Numbered from the stretch's first letter, positions 1-6,554 are shown. The stretch is 7,521 nucleotides of DNA from Bacteroidales bacterium (GCA_900755985.1 CAAEIL010000154.1:1-7521); one strand, 5' to 3'. Notes: a model not told the origin generated them from the letters alone. Program-made: numbers and translations.

Positions 1-7
1 CTCAGTC

Positions 8-23
8 GTGTACCTCGGTACAC
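8..23. repeat. Perfect small hairpin at left edge
   Basis: GTGTAC-CTCG-GTACAC forms a perfect 6-bp stem with a 4-base loop. No T-run follows on either strand, so it is not a standard terminator. Around it, positions 1-120 hold no gene I can support. All three plus frames reach a stop by about position 105 and could be the tail of a gene entering from the left, but none has a recognisable protein signature. Positions 75-117 are AT-rich. The hairpin may belong to a neighbouring feature cut off by the window edge. Confidence 0.45.
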
Positions 24-120
24 TCCTTCGTCTCAAGACAAAAATCAACTCAAGCTATGCGACCCTGCCGTAAACATTTATTATTAAACAAGCTCTAAAT
101 ATCACTCCGCCTTAAAATGT

Positions 121-156
121 TCAGCGCCCCGCCTTTTTTTAGAGGCGGGACGCTGA
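121..156 (-). terminator. Terminator of the FKBP lipoprotein gene
   Basis: Positions 121-133 pair with 144-156 over 13 positions with one C/A mismatch (127/150), around a 10-base loop that contains seven Ts on the plus strand. Read on the minus strand, the stem is followed by ACATTTTAAGG, a modest U-run, about 65 bases past the FKBP stop codon. That fits an intrinsic terminator for the minus-strand gene. On the plus strand no T-run follows the stem. A second, smaller perfect hairpin (162-167 with 173-178) lies between it and the stop codon, in the 3' untranslated region. Confidence 0.7.
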
Positions 157-221
157 TACGGCGGCACACAGGGTGCCGGATATTTCACGGGACGGTCGGC
201 AGGCGAGGGTTCCCGGCAGCA

Positions 222-1148
222 TCATTGCGGCATTTCGGTGGTGTGAGGAATTTTATCGGGCGAAATGTTGTCGATGGCTTCGATTTCATAGATAACCCAT
301 TCCATGGGGCCGATACCGTTGTTGGGCGAACCGTGTGTGCCGTAGGCCAGCTCGGGCGGCAGGACAAAGATGCCTTTGGAGCCGGCGCTCAACAGCGAAA
401 GGGCTTCTTTGACACCGGGAAGCAAGCCGTCGCTCATCATGCTTATGCCGCGGGCCGAGTCGATAACGCGGCCATTGACATGCTTGACGGTGACATTGGC
501 AATGATGGGCTGTGTTTTGTCAAGGGGCTTGGTGCCTTCGTTCTCTATCAGATAGACCAGACCGCTCTCGCTTTTCTGCACGCCGGGGGTGTTTTTCTGA
601 TAGTCGCGGGCGTAGGCTTTGCCGGCATTGTTGTTGGCGATGCCCTGCGGCGAGTTGAGGGCACGCAGCTCTTCGCGGCGCACAACTTTGTCTTCAAATT
701 TTTTCTGATATTCGCCGAACTGTTTCTGATACAGTTCCAATTCCTTGCTGCCGACCGAGTCGCGCATCAGATGCTTCCTGATCAGCGAAACAATGGTCGC
801 GCGGTCAAGCGTGACGCCCTGTTTCTTGATTTGCTCCAGGTCGGCGCGAATCTGCAGGCCGGCGTTGACACCGGCGGCAAAATCTTCGCTGCGGTCGTCC
901 GAAAGCACCATCTGCAAGCCGCGCAGAAAGTCTTCTTTATTGACATTGATAGTGTCAAGTTCGACGCTCGACCTTATCATCTGGTCAAAATAGGCGCCCA
1001 TGAAATTGCCGTAGCTTACACTCATCGAGTCTATATCCTGCTGCGACAGCGTGGTGTCGGTCTCGACCTGACCTTCGCCGTGACCGCACGAACCTAACGA
1101 CATCGTCATTGCGGCAATCAGCGATGCCGCCAAAATTGTTTTCTTCAT
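222..1148 (-). CDS. FKBP-type peptidyl-prolyl isomerase lipoprotein
   Basis: This 308-residue protein begins with a lipoprotein signal: a KK start, a hydrophobic stretch, then the lipobox LGSC with Cys21 as the lipidated residue. The acidic export signal used by Bacteroidota for surface lipoproteins is absent after Cys21, so it probably faces the periplasm. Residues about 35-185 are helical and charged, like the N-terminal dimerisation and chaperone part of FkpA/Mip-type FKBPs. Residues about 188-293 form the FKBP domain: VNGRVIDSA (224-232), LLPGVKEAL (242-250) and PPELAYG (264-270). Family role: cis-trans isomerisation of Xaa-Pro bonds during protein folding. Asp230 and Tyr269 of the usual pocket remain, but the usual Tyr of the HYTG strand is His223 and the usual pocket Trp is Val246, so activity may be weak. 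The start is preceded by the A-rich leader AACAAAAATA. Likely monocistronic, with its own promoter and terminator. Confidence 0.9.
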   Translation of the reverse strand: MKKTILAASLIAAMTMSLGSCGHGEGQVETDTTLSQQDIDSMSVSYGNFMGAYFDQMIRSSVELDTINVNKEDFLRGLQMVLSDDRSEDFAAGVNAGLQIRADLEQIKKQGVTLDRATIVSLIRKHLMRDSVGSKELELYQKQFGEYQKKFEDKVVRREELRALNSPQGIANNNAGKAYARDYQKNTPGVQKSESGLVYLIENEGTKPLDKTQPIIANVTVKHVNGRVIDSARGISMMSDGLLPGVKEALSLLSAGSKGIFVLPPELAYGTHGSPNNGIGPMEWVIYEIEAIDNISPDKIPHTTEMPQ

Positions 1149-1194
1149 TATTTTTGTTTTTTGGATTATTGTTCTTGGCTGATTCTTTGCAGCG

Positions 1195-1202
1195 CAAATT
1201 TA
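1195..1202 (-). promoter_or_regulatory. Candidate -7 element for the FKBP gene
   Basis: On the minus strand this reads TAAATTTG, an exact match to the Bacteroidota -7 consensus TAnnTTTG. It would give a leader of roughly 40 bases before the ATG at 1148. No TTTG is seen at the usual -33 spacing; the nearest is about 29 bases upstream. The call therefore rests on the -7 element and its position. Confidence 0.45.
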
Positions 1203-1276
1203 CGATTTTTTTTGCGTCCGGCGCCCTTTTGCAAATTTTTTGTGGATTTTTAATACCAAATTCCACGGCTATTCGC

Positions 1277-1284
1277 TAACTTTG
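1277..1284 (+). promoter_or_regulatory. Candidate -7 element for upp
   Basis: TAACTTTG matches the Bacteroidota -7 consensus TAnnTTTG and lies about 60 bases before the upp start codon. No clear -33 TTTG at 19-21 bases is visible. It sits 75 bases from the opposite-facing FKBP -7 element, so the two genes are divergently transcribed from one 197-base intergenic region. Confidence 0.45.
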
Positions 1285-1345
1285 CATTGATGCCCCAACC
1301 CGGGCCGACTCTACGCCCAAAACGCCAATTCAAAAACACCCATAT

Positions 1346-1999
1346 ATGAAAACCATCAACTTTGCCGAAACACCCTCGCTGGTCAGCGAATATCTGGCCG
1401 AAATGCGCGATGTCAAACTCCACAACGACCCCCTGCGCTTCCGCCACAATCTTCACCGCGTAGGCGGTATCATGGCTTACGAAATTTCCAAGACACTGAA
1501 ATACAAGGATATCGAGATAGAAACGCCGCTTGCGCCCTGCAAGTGTCCCGTAATCGACGAGCAGCTGGTCCTGGCCACCATATTCCGCGCCGGAGTACCT
1601 TTCCATCAGGGTTTCCTCGACTTTTTTGACCATGCCGAAAACGCCTTTGTGTCGGCCTATCGCAAATACAAGGAGAAAGAAAACTTCGATGTCTGCATCG
1701 AATATCTGGCCTCGCCGTGTCTCGACGGCAAAACGCTGATACTTTGCGACCCGATGCTCGCCACCGGCGCCTCGATGGAGCTGAGCTACCGCGCCCTCAT
1801 CACCAAAGGCATGCCGGCCAAAATCCACATCGCCTCAGTGATAGCCTCGCAGAAAGCCGTCGACTACATAGCCGAGAAATTCCCCGCCGACCGCACCACC
1901 CTGTGGGTCGGCGCCATTGACCCCGAAATCAACGCCCACTCCTACATTGTCCCCGGCCTGGGCGACGCCGGCGACCTCGCCTACGGCACCAAAGAGTAA
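1346..1999 (+). CDS. upp: Uracil phosphoribosyltransferase
   Basis: A cytosolic pyrimidine-salvage enzyme that converts uracil and PRPP to UMP and pyrophosphate. The 217 residues are close to the usual length of about 208-216. The type I phosphoribosyltransferase PRPP loop is intact as DPMLATGAS (135-143), in the hydrophobic-strand context LILCDP. The C-terminal uracil-binding segment is present as GLGDAGDLAYGT (204-215), preceded by IDPEINAHSYIVPG. The stretch RAGVPFHQGF (81-90) corresponds to the conserved RAG segment of the family. The ATG at 1346 follows an A-rich leader without a Shine-Dalgarno sequence, as is common in Bacteroidota. The gene is alone on its strand, divergent from the FKBP gene and convergent with nhaC. 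The GLGDAGD end argues against the related PyrR. Nothing looks damaged. Confidence 0.97.
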   Translation: MKTINFAETPSLVSEYLAEMRDVKLHNDPLRFRHNLHRVGGIMAYEISKTLKYKDIEIETPLAPCKCPVIDEQLVLATIFRAGVPFHQGFLDFFDHAENAFVSAYRKYKEKENFDVCIEYLASPCLDGKTLILCDPMLATGASMELSYRALITKGMPAKIHIASVIASQKAVDYIAEKFPADRTTLWVGAIDPEINAHSYIVPGLGDAGDLAYGTKE

Positions 2000-2041
2000 C
2001 CCCCACCCCAACCCGTTGCAGAATACACATCGGGCGGTGGC

Positions 2042-2074
2042 CGGGGCGGCGACTCCTTAGTCGCCGTATGCTAC
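2042..2074 (-). repeat. REP-like palindromic element, copy A
   Basis: Read on the minus strand, this 33-bp element has the head GTAGC, a short linker, an 8-bp perfect stem with a 4-base loop (2047-2054 pair with 2059-2066) and the tail CCCCG. It matches copy B at 25 of 33 positions in inverted orientation. A GTAG head followed by a hairpin is the organisation of bacterial REP sequences moved by REP-associated tyrosine transposases (RAYTs). No T-run follows on either strand, so it is not a classical terminator, though it could protect or trim the 3' ends of the two converging transcripts. Confidence 0.65.
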
Positions 2075-2104
2075 TGCGTGGTTTGGGGTTCGGCATCGAC
2101 TATT

Positions 2105-2137
2105 GTAGCTTGATGCGACTGTGGAGTCGCATCCCCG
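2105..2137 (+). repeat. REP-like palindromic element, copy B (inverted)
   Basis: On the plus strand: GTAGC (2105-2109), a two-base linker, a 9-bp perfect stem (2112-2120 with 2125-2133) and CCCCG ending at 2137. Relative to copy A, two outer stem pairs change on both sides (C-G to A-T and G-C to T-A), so pairing is kept. The remaining differences are two in the loop and two in the linker next to the stem. The heads of A and B face each other across 30 bases, like a BIME made of two inverted REPs. The rest of the 2000-2205 gap holds no gene; a short direct repeat (TACATCC/TACATCT) lies near 2167-2180. Confidence 0.65.
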
Positions 2138-2205
2138 AGCTGCCGCAATTGTACCATGCCACAACTTACATCCTACATCTTAGATGGGACGGAGCGAGGG
2201 AAAAG

Positions 2206-3504
2206 TTACCTGCGGCGGCGGATGAGGATGGAGAGGATTATCATCGCGGCCAGCGCCCAGGGATAATACAGGTAGGGGAAGGGGGCCGCGGGCGAGATGC
2301 CGACGAGCGAGGCGGCAAGCAGGGTCTGCGCACCGTAGGGTATCAGACACTGGACGACGCACGAAGCCGAGTCGAGCAGCGAGGCGCTTTTGCGCGGGTC
2401 TATGCCGTAACGCTGCGAGATGTCGCGCGAGATGCCTCCAACGGTGATGATGGCCACAGTATTGTTGGCCGTGCAGAGGTTGACAAGACCTACCAGCAGG
2501 GCAAGTACGGCCTGTGCTCCGCGACATCCGTGTATGCGGGTCGTGAGACCCTGCAGCAAATACTGTATGCCGCCGGCGGCCTTGATGATTCCCAACATTC
2601 CGGATGCCAACAGTGTGATGACTATGAGGTCGCCCATGCCGGCGATACCGGCTCCGGCGTACTGCGCCATGTCTATCAGCGGATAGCCGGCGATGAGTCC
2701 CAGAAGCAGTGACGCGGCTATGCCCAGACTGAGCACTATGGTGACGTTGATTCCCGTCACGGCCGTGACTATGACCACAAGGTAGGGAAGCATCATCCAG
2801 GGATTGCTGTCATGTGGAACCTCTATCGCGCTACTGCCGCTGCTGTTGACGCTGTACAGCACCAGGGTCACTATCGCCGCCGGGAGCGCTATCCACAGAT
2901 TGGTCTTGAACTTGTCGGCCATGCCGCAGCCTTGCGAGCGCGTGGCTGCGATTGTTGTGTCCGAAATAAACGACAGGTTGTCTCCGAAGAAAGCGCCGCC
3001 GAGCACTGCGGCGACAAAATAGGCCACATTGCCCCCTGATGTCACGGCAAGTTGTTGGGCCAGAGGCGCAAGGGCTACTACAGTACCTACCGAGGTGCCT
3101 ACGGCAAGCGATATGAAGCACGCGGCAAGAAATAGCGTGGGAACTATCAGATAAGGCGGAAATATGCGCAGCGCCAGATCTACGGTGGCGTCTATGGCTC
3201 CGATTTCTTTGGCTATGGATGCAAATGCCCCGGCAAGAACAAAAATCCATATCATGTACAGGATGTTGCTGTGGCCGGCGGCGCGCGAAAATGTTTCGAT
3301 ACGGTCCATCAACGGCCGGCGGTATATCGCTATTGCCCATATGGATGCCGCGACCAGAGCTACCGATATGGGCATCTTGTAAAAGTCGCCGAGGCTGACA
3401 GACTCCACGACGTACAGCAGCAGAAAAACCACCATGGGCGATAGCGCCAACAGTCCTCGCCGGGCCGGTATGCGACTTGTCTCAGTATTTTTTATTGTTC
3501 CCAT
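2206..3504 (-). CDS. nhaC: NhaC-family Na+/H+ antiporter
   Basis: An inner-membrane secondary transporter of 432 residues. By family it exchanges sodium for protons; the exact substrate is unproven. About ten to twelve hydrophobic segments are visible, starting at residues 19-35, 46-61 and 81-99. Family hallmarks are GTSVGT (136-141) and the ion-path motif GGAFFGDNLSFISDTT (169-184), which matches the GDxxSxxSDTT pattern of NhaC proteins and continues as IAATRSQGC (185-193), the form I associate with the Bacteroidota branch. A second conserved stretch, LCTANNTVAI (343-352), lies in the C-terminal half. The protein ends with a basic tail of four arginines. The start at 3504 has a weak AGAGG about nine bases upstream, unlike the other leaders here. 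The sulfatase gene ends 89 bases upstream with no clear promoter or terminator between, so co-transcription is possible. Some relatives carry amino acids or organic acids instead of sodium. Confidence 0.9.
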   Translation of the reverse strand: MGTIKNTETSRIPARRGLLALSPMVVFLLLYVVESVSLGDFYKMPISVALVAASIWAIAIYRRPLMDRIETFSRAAGHSNILYMIWIFVLAGAFASIAKEIGAIDATVDLALRIFPPYLIVPTLFLAACFISLAVGTSVGTVVALAPLAQQLAVTSGGNVAYFVAAVLGGAFFGDNLSFISDTTIAATRSQGCGMADKFKTNLWIALPAAIVTLVLYSVNSSGSSAIEVPHDSNPWMMLPYLVVIVTAVTGINVTIVLSLGIAASLLLGLIAGYPLIDMAQYAGAGIAGMGDLIVITLLASGMLGIIKAAGGIQYLLQGLTTRIHGCRGAQAVLALLVGLVNLCTANNTVAIITVGGISRDISQRYGIDPRKSASLLDSASCVVQCLIPYGAQTLLAASLVGISPAAPFPYLYYPWALAAMIILSILIRRRR

Positions 3505-3593
3505 ATTTTTGCCTCTGAAGATTGTATCTTTTTAGTGTTGGTGTATAAACGGTATGTGCCGTGCGCGCAAGTCCGGACGTCGCGGCCTGTCTG

Positions 3594-5363
3594 TCATCGG
3601 GAGGCGAAGTAGTTGCCCCGGATTATCATTTCGGAGATGTCCCAGGCCTGACGCTTGCGCTTGTCGGCGTCAGCGCCCGATGTGCCGTGCAGCTTGCCGG
3701 CGGCGTCGACCGACGAGGAATTGCGGGCGTCGAGCATGCTCTGCCCTACCCCGCCGAAGTATCCGCGGCGACCCATAATCTGCAATATGGTGGGATAGAC
3801 GTCAATCTGACCCACGGCGCGGTCGATGCTGCGGCTGAGTCCGGTGTTCAGTGCCATGAAGAATATCGGATGGCGGCTGAGGCTGTCGCCTTCGGGGTCC
3901 TGGTCGTGGTCCGAGACTATGATGATGACACTGTCATCGTAGCTGTCCCGGGCCTTAAGTCCGGCGATGAATTCGCCCAAGGTGCGGTCGAAGGCGTTGA
4001 CGGCCATAAGATAGCGGCCGGACATTACACTCTCGGGGCTTTCGAGCCACGCTTGATGTTCTGTACCCGGGTCATCGAAAGGATAGTGCATGGACAAGGT
4101 AACCATCTGCATCATGAACGGCCTGCCAAGGCTGTCAATCTCGCGCAGCGAGCGTCTGACAAGCGAGTGGTCGCAAAGCGTGTGTCCGTCACCGATTTTG
4201 GATATGAGCCGTGCATAGCCATAGGCCGACGACGTGGCGTTGTGGTTCCAGACATAGCCGTCCTCGACAATGACTTCGACGGCATCCTTATAGCCCATGG
4301 CGCGGGCCAGCGAGGGAAAGCGGTTGTCGGCGAACAGCATCGCCACGGCGTCGCCGCGCAAGGGCAGAATGCCGGTGTTGTACATGAACTGGCCGTCGGA
4401 CGAGGCACCGCTGCTGACCTGTGTCACCATCGACAGGCACGATATTGACCCCGGAGCCTTAATCAGCGAGTCGAGGACAGGGGTCACGCTGCGCCCCGAT
4501 ACGCGGTGGCCTATAACGTCGGCATTGAGTGACTCGACGACGAGCAGTATGAGGTTTTTGTGGCGGTTGGCGGCAAAGATGCTGTCTGTCGCGGCATCGG
4601 GCGCCGGCTGAGGCTGCGTGGCAAGGAAACGCTCTATCTCGGCCCGCTGGCCGTCATCAAGTTCGACGGGATTATAGGGATTGGGGGTGAGTATGTTATG
4701 GTAGAGGTAGATAAGCAACCCTTTCCATTTCCACTGGTAAAGGCGTATTCCGCTGCGCTGCGGGACAAAGCGGTGGTTCAGCAGCGCGCTGTATTGCATG
4801 GGTATGTTATGTGAGCGGTAGTAGCGCCACTGGCTGAAGGCCGCATCGAATTGCGAGCCGAGCCACAGGACAAAGGCGGCGGCGACACACAGCCAGCCGC
4901 GCGAGGGACGCGGCCCCGCACAATGGCTTATGTGCATGAGTCGGTAAAGCAAACTGACAAGAGCCGGGCCGAGGATATATACGACATCGGGCCAGCGCAG
5001 CAGCGTCGGCACCGAGCCAAAGACAAACGAGTTGTAGCTCTCGCCCCTGAATATCAGCGACAGCGGCAGCAAGTCGCTCCAATACCTGAAATACAGTACA
5101 TTGGCAAGGAAAAACAGGCCCACAAGCCACAGCACGACAGGTATGACGAGGCGCCAACGGCCTCGCAGCACAGCGACAAACGAGGCTATGAACAGCGCCT
5201 CGCAGACCACGATCAGCAAATAGGCCGCTTTGCCTATCCAACTGCCCACCGTGACATCGAAAGTGCTGTACATGGCCACAAGCACTGCCGCCGTCACGCC
5301 GCCAAAAATCAGCAGCGTGCGATAGCGCCCAAGCGTCTGTCCTATGTTGTGTCGTATATTCAT
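3594..5363 (-). CDS. LTA-synthase-like membrane sulfatase (phosphoglycerol transferase family)
   Basis: A 589-residue protein with the build of lipoteichoic acid synthase. Five membrane helices (about 17-35, 44-66, 71-91, 126-143, 156-170) precede an extracytoplasmic alkaline-phosphatase-fold domain from about residue 268. Metal and catalytic positions can be placed by comparison with LtaS: Glu277 in LVVESLN, Ser321 in SSGASSDGQF (316-325) where LtaS has its catalytic Thr, His426 in MHYPF, and Asp485-His486 in VSDHDQ. A Ser nucleophile is usual in the Bacteroidota members I know. The family moves phosphoglycerol or phosphoethanolamine from a phospholipid to an envelope glycan or lipid. Gram-negative cells lack lipoteichoic acid, so the acceptor here is unknown. 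The start at 5363 is supported by a nearby -7 element. An EptA-like phosphoethanolamine role is the main alternative. Confidence 0.85.
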   Translation of the reverse strand: MNIRHNIGQTLGRYRTLLIFGGVTAAVLVAMYSTFDVTVGSWIGKAAYLLIVVCEALFIASFVAVLRGRWRLVIPVVLWLVGLFFLANVLYFRYWSDLLPLSLIFRGESYNSFVFGSVPTLLRWPDVVYILGPALVSLLYRLMHISHCAGPRPSRGWLCVAAAFVLWLGSQFDAAFSQWRYYRSHNIPMQYSALLNHRFVPQRSGIRLYQWKWKGLLIYLYHNILTPNPYNPVELDDGQRAEIERFLATQPQPAPDAATDSIFAANRHKNLILLVVESLNADVIGHRVSGRSVTPVLDSLIKAPGSISCLSMVTQVSSGASSDGQFMYNTGILPLRGDAVAMLFADNRFPSLARAMGYKDAVEVIVEDGYVWNHNATSSAYGYARLISKIGDGHTLCDHSLVRRSLREIDSLGRPFMMQMVTLSMHYPFDDPGTEHQAWLESPESVMSGRYLMAVNAFDRTLGEFIAGLKARDSYDDSVIIIVSDHDQDPEGDSLSRHPIFFMALNTGLSRSIDRAVGQIDVYPTILQIMGRRGYFGGVGQSMLDARNSSSVDAAGKLHGTSGADADKRKRQAWDISEMIIRGNYFASR

Positions 5364-5397
5364 CGTCTCTTTCAGCGAAGTGTTGCTTTTCGAGCCT

Positions 5398-5405
5398 CAA
5401 AATTA
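5398..5405 (-). promoter_or_regulatory. Candidate -7 element for the sulfatase gene
   Basis: The minus strand reads TAATTTTG, matching TAnnTTTG, about 35 bases before the ATG at 5363 and inside the 95-base gap after the pseudokinase gene. No -33 TTTG at the usual spacing was found. It suggests the sulfatase, possibly with nhaC, has its own promoter rather than depending on upstream read-through. Confidence 0.45.
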
Positions 5406-5458
5406 CGAATTTTTCTGCGACCGACCGCCCGGGAGTGCCCAAAATCCGCTCTATACCC

Positions 5459-6430
5459 TCATTCAGCGGCAGCCGGCGCTTCGGGGGCAGCCGGCGCTTC
5501 GGGGGCTTCAGGTGCAGCCGGGACTTCCGGTGCCTGATCTGCGGTGTTTTGCTCCTCTAGGGCCGCGCTTGCTTCCGAGCTGTTGTCGGCTGCGCCGGCG
5601 GGGGCGCCCGACGGAGTGCTTTTCAGAAACTCCTCAAGTTGAGAATTATGTCCGAAGGGGTTTCCCGATACAGATGGCACATTTATCTTGCGTACCTCCA
5701 ATTTGGGAAGAGGGTGAATGGACAGGATGTGATTATTCCTTGCAGGAGCGGACATCGGCATCCTATGATTATACGACGGCACGCTTCTTGGCACGCCTGT
5801 AGTCGAGTAATTTTTAGACATCTTGCAGGCCTTGTAACAGCCCATTATTAGAACTGCAAGGATTATATATCCGAAGCCCTGAAAGAAGTTGCGACGCGGA
5901 GGTTTTACCGTTTGATAAAATGGAGTGTAGTTGCTTCGGTTGTTGTCATTTTCTATCTCCCGGGCCTTTTCGGCGGCTTCGCGGGCTTCTTTTTCGTCGA
6001 CGGTGTCGTAGCCGTCAAAGAAATGTTCCTCGTCGGTATATGGCCGGTGCAGTTTTTCGATAAGCGGCGACACCGAGCTGTTGCGGCCACAGATGGTGAG
6101 TACGATTTCGCGCAGAACTTTCGGTTTGATTTTTCGGCCGGCATCCCATGACATGGCTTCGGCCGATTTCTGACAGGTGCATATACAATAGATAAGGGCG
6201 GCGTAATCTCGGTAGTTTCGCCTGCGCACATCATCGGTCAGGGTACATTCGCTGATGTTGCCAAGATGCAAAGAGCCGTCTGACGATATTAGCACATTGC
6301 CCCAGGTGAATGGCGAGATGCCTTTGAGGTCGTCGTGATAACGGAAAATTTCATGTGCGAAACCGACCAAGCGCCCTATCAGTAAATCTTCGGGAATCTG
6401 CGAAAGTTCTTTGACTTGAATGAATTCCAT
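5459..6430 (-). CDS. Membrane-anchored degenerate kinase C-lobe (pseudokinase-like) protein
   Basis: A 323-residue protein I cannot name. Residues about 18-127 thread onto the C-lobe of a eukaryotic-type protein kinase: helix E (18-36), a catalytic-loop position reading ISPFTWGNVLI (38-48), the DG turn and strand SSDGSLHLGNIS (49-60), then NYRDYAALIY (72-81) like helix F with its conserved Asp75, and VLREIVLTICGR (105-116) like the last helices. The HRD position reads ISP, the catalytic-loop Lys reads Thr42 and DFG reads NIS; only Asn45 of the usual set is kept. No N-lobe is encoded: an in-frame stop lies at 6512-6514 and no other ATG intervenes. Next come a charged helix (143-160), one membrane span (about 184-199, flanked by RR and K residues, so topology is unclear) and an Ala/Pro/Glu-rich tail (about 272-323). 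Kinase catalysis is very unlikely; a scaffold or envelope-spanning role is a guess. The fold assignment is by eye. Confidence 0.6.
   Translation of the reverse strand: MEFIQVKELSQIPEDLLIGRLVGFAHEIFRYHDDLKGISPFTWGNVLISSDGSLHLGNISECTLTDDVRRRNYRDYAALIYCICTCQKSAEAMSWDAGRKIKPKVLREIVLTICGRNSSVSPLIEKLHRPYTDEEHFFDGYDTVDEKEAREAAEKAREIENDNNRSNYTPFYQTVKPPRRNFFQGFGYIILAVLIMGCYKACKMSKNYSTTGVPRSVPSYNHRMPMSAPARNNHILSIHPLPKLEVRKINVPSVSGNPFGHNSQLEEFLKSTPSGAPAGAADNSSEASAALEEQNTADQAPEVPAAPEAPEAPAAPEAPAAAE
5469..5504 (-). repeat. 18-bp tandem repeat in the tail of the pseudokinase gene
   Basis: Two exact consecutive copies of the 18-bp unit GCAGCCGGCGCTTCGGGG (plus-strand reading) occupy 5469-5486 and 5487-5504, followed by a degenerate third copy to about 5522. 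Each unit is six codons, so copy number can change without a frameshift. They encode the Ala-Pro-Glu tail ending a few residues before the stop codon. This is typical of slippage-prone linker DNA. Confidence 0.8.
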
Positions 6431-6456
6431 ATGTTTTAGATTGTTTTTAAGGTTAG

Positions 6457-6505
6457 AAAAACCCGCCGCCCGGAGGAGGCCGTGCCTGAAACTCTCAGGC
6501 GGCGG
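6457..6505 (-). terminator. Strong terminator after the T9SS cargo gene
   Basis: On the minus strand CCGCCGCC (6505-6498) pairs perfectly with GGCGGCGG (6470-6463), then CGGG is followed by five Ts (6461-6457), an intrinsic terminator about 50 bases past the stop codon at 6555. The 27-base loop contains an alternative hairpin (6484-6489 with 6495-6500) that shares bases with the main stem, so the two forms compete. The pseudokinase start codon lies 27 bases beyond the T-run. I see no TAnnTTTG promoter in that short space, so its expression may rely on read-through or a weaker promoter. Confidence 0.75.
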
Positions 6506-6554
6506 ATGATGTCAGTATTGTGTATCGGGATTAGACGAGGAGAGTTCGGGATTG

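Noticed and set aside
117..1097. 326-codon open frame on the plus strand opposite the FKBP gene
   Set aside because: It lies antisense to a well-supported gene, has no recognisable domain and its translation is typical of the reverse complement of GC-rich coding DNA.
2042..2137. Bidirectional intrinsic terminator for upp and nhaC
   Set aside because: The stems are not followed by a T-run on either strand, and the shared head, linker and tail outside the stems are better explained as a repeated element.
2068..2712. 214-codon plus-strand frame across the REP-like pair and the nhaC 3' end
   Set aside because: Most of it is the complement of nhaC codons, the start falls inside a REP-like element, and there is no protein-family signature.
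3561..4448. 295-codon plus-strand frame opposite the sulfatase
   Set aside because: Antisense shadow of a conserved catalytic domain; no motif, leader or promoter of its own.
5469..5522. Short CRISPR-like repeat array
   Set aside because: The units are contiguous with no spacers and are in frame inside a coding region.
4851..5537. 228-codon plus-strand frame ending in Gly/Ala/Ser repeats
   Set aside because: The repeat-like end is only the reverse reading of the Ala-Pro-Glu repeat codons of the pseudokinase gene; the rest overlaps the sulfatase antisense.
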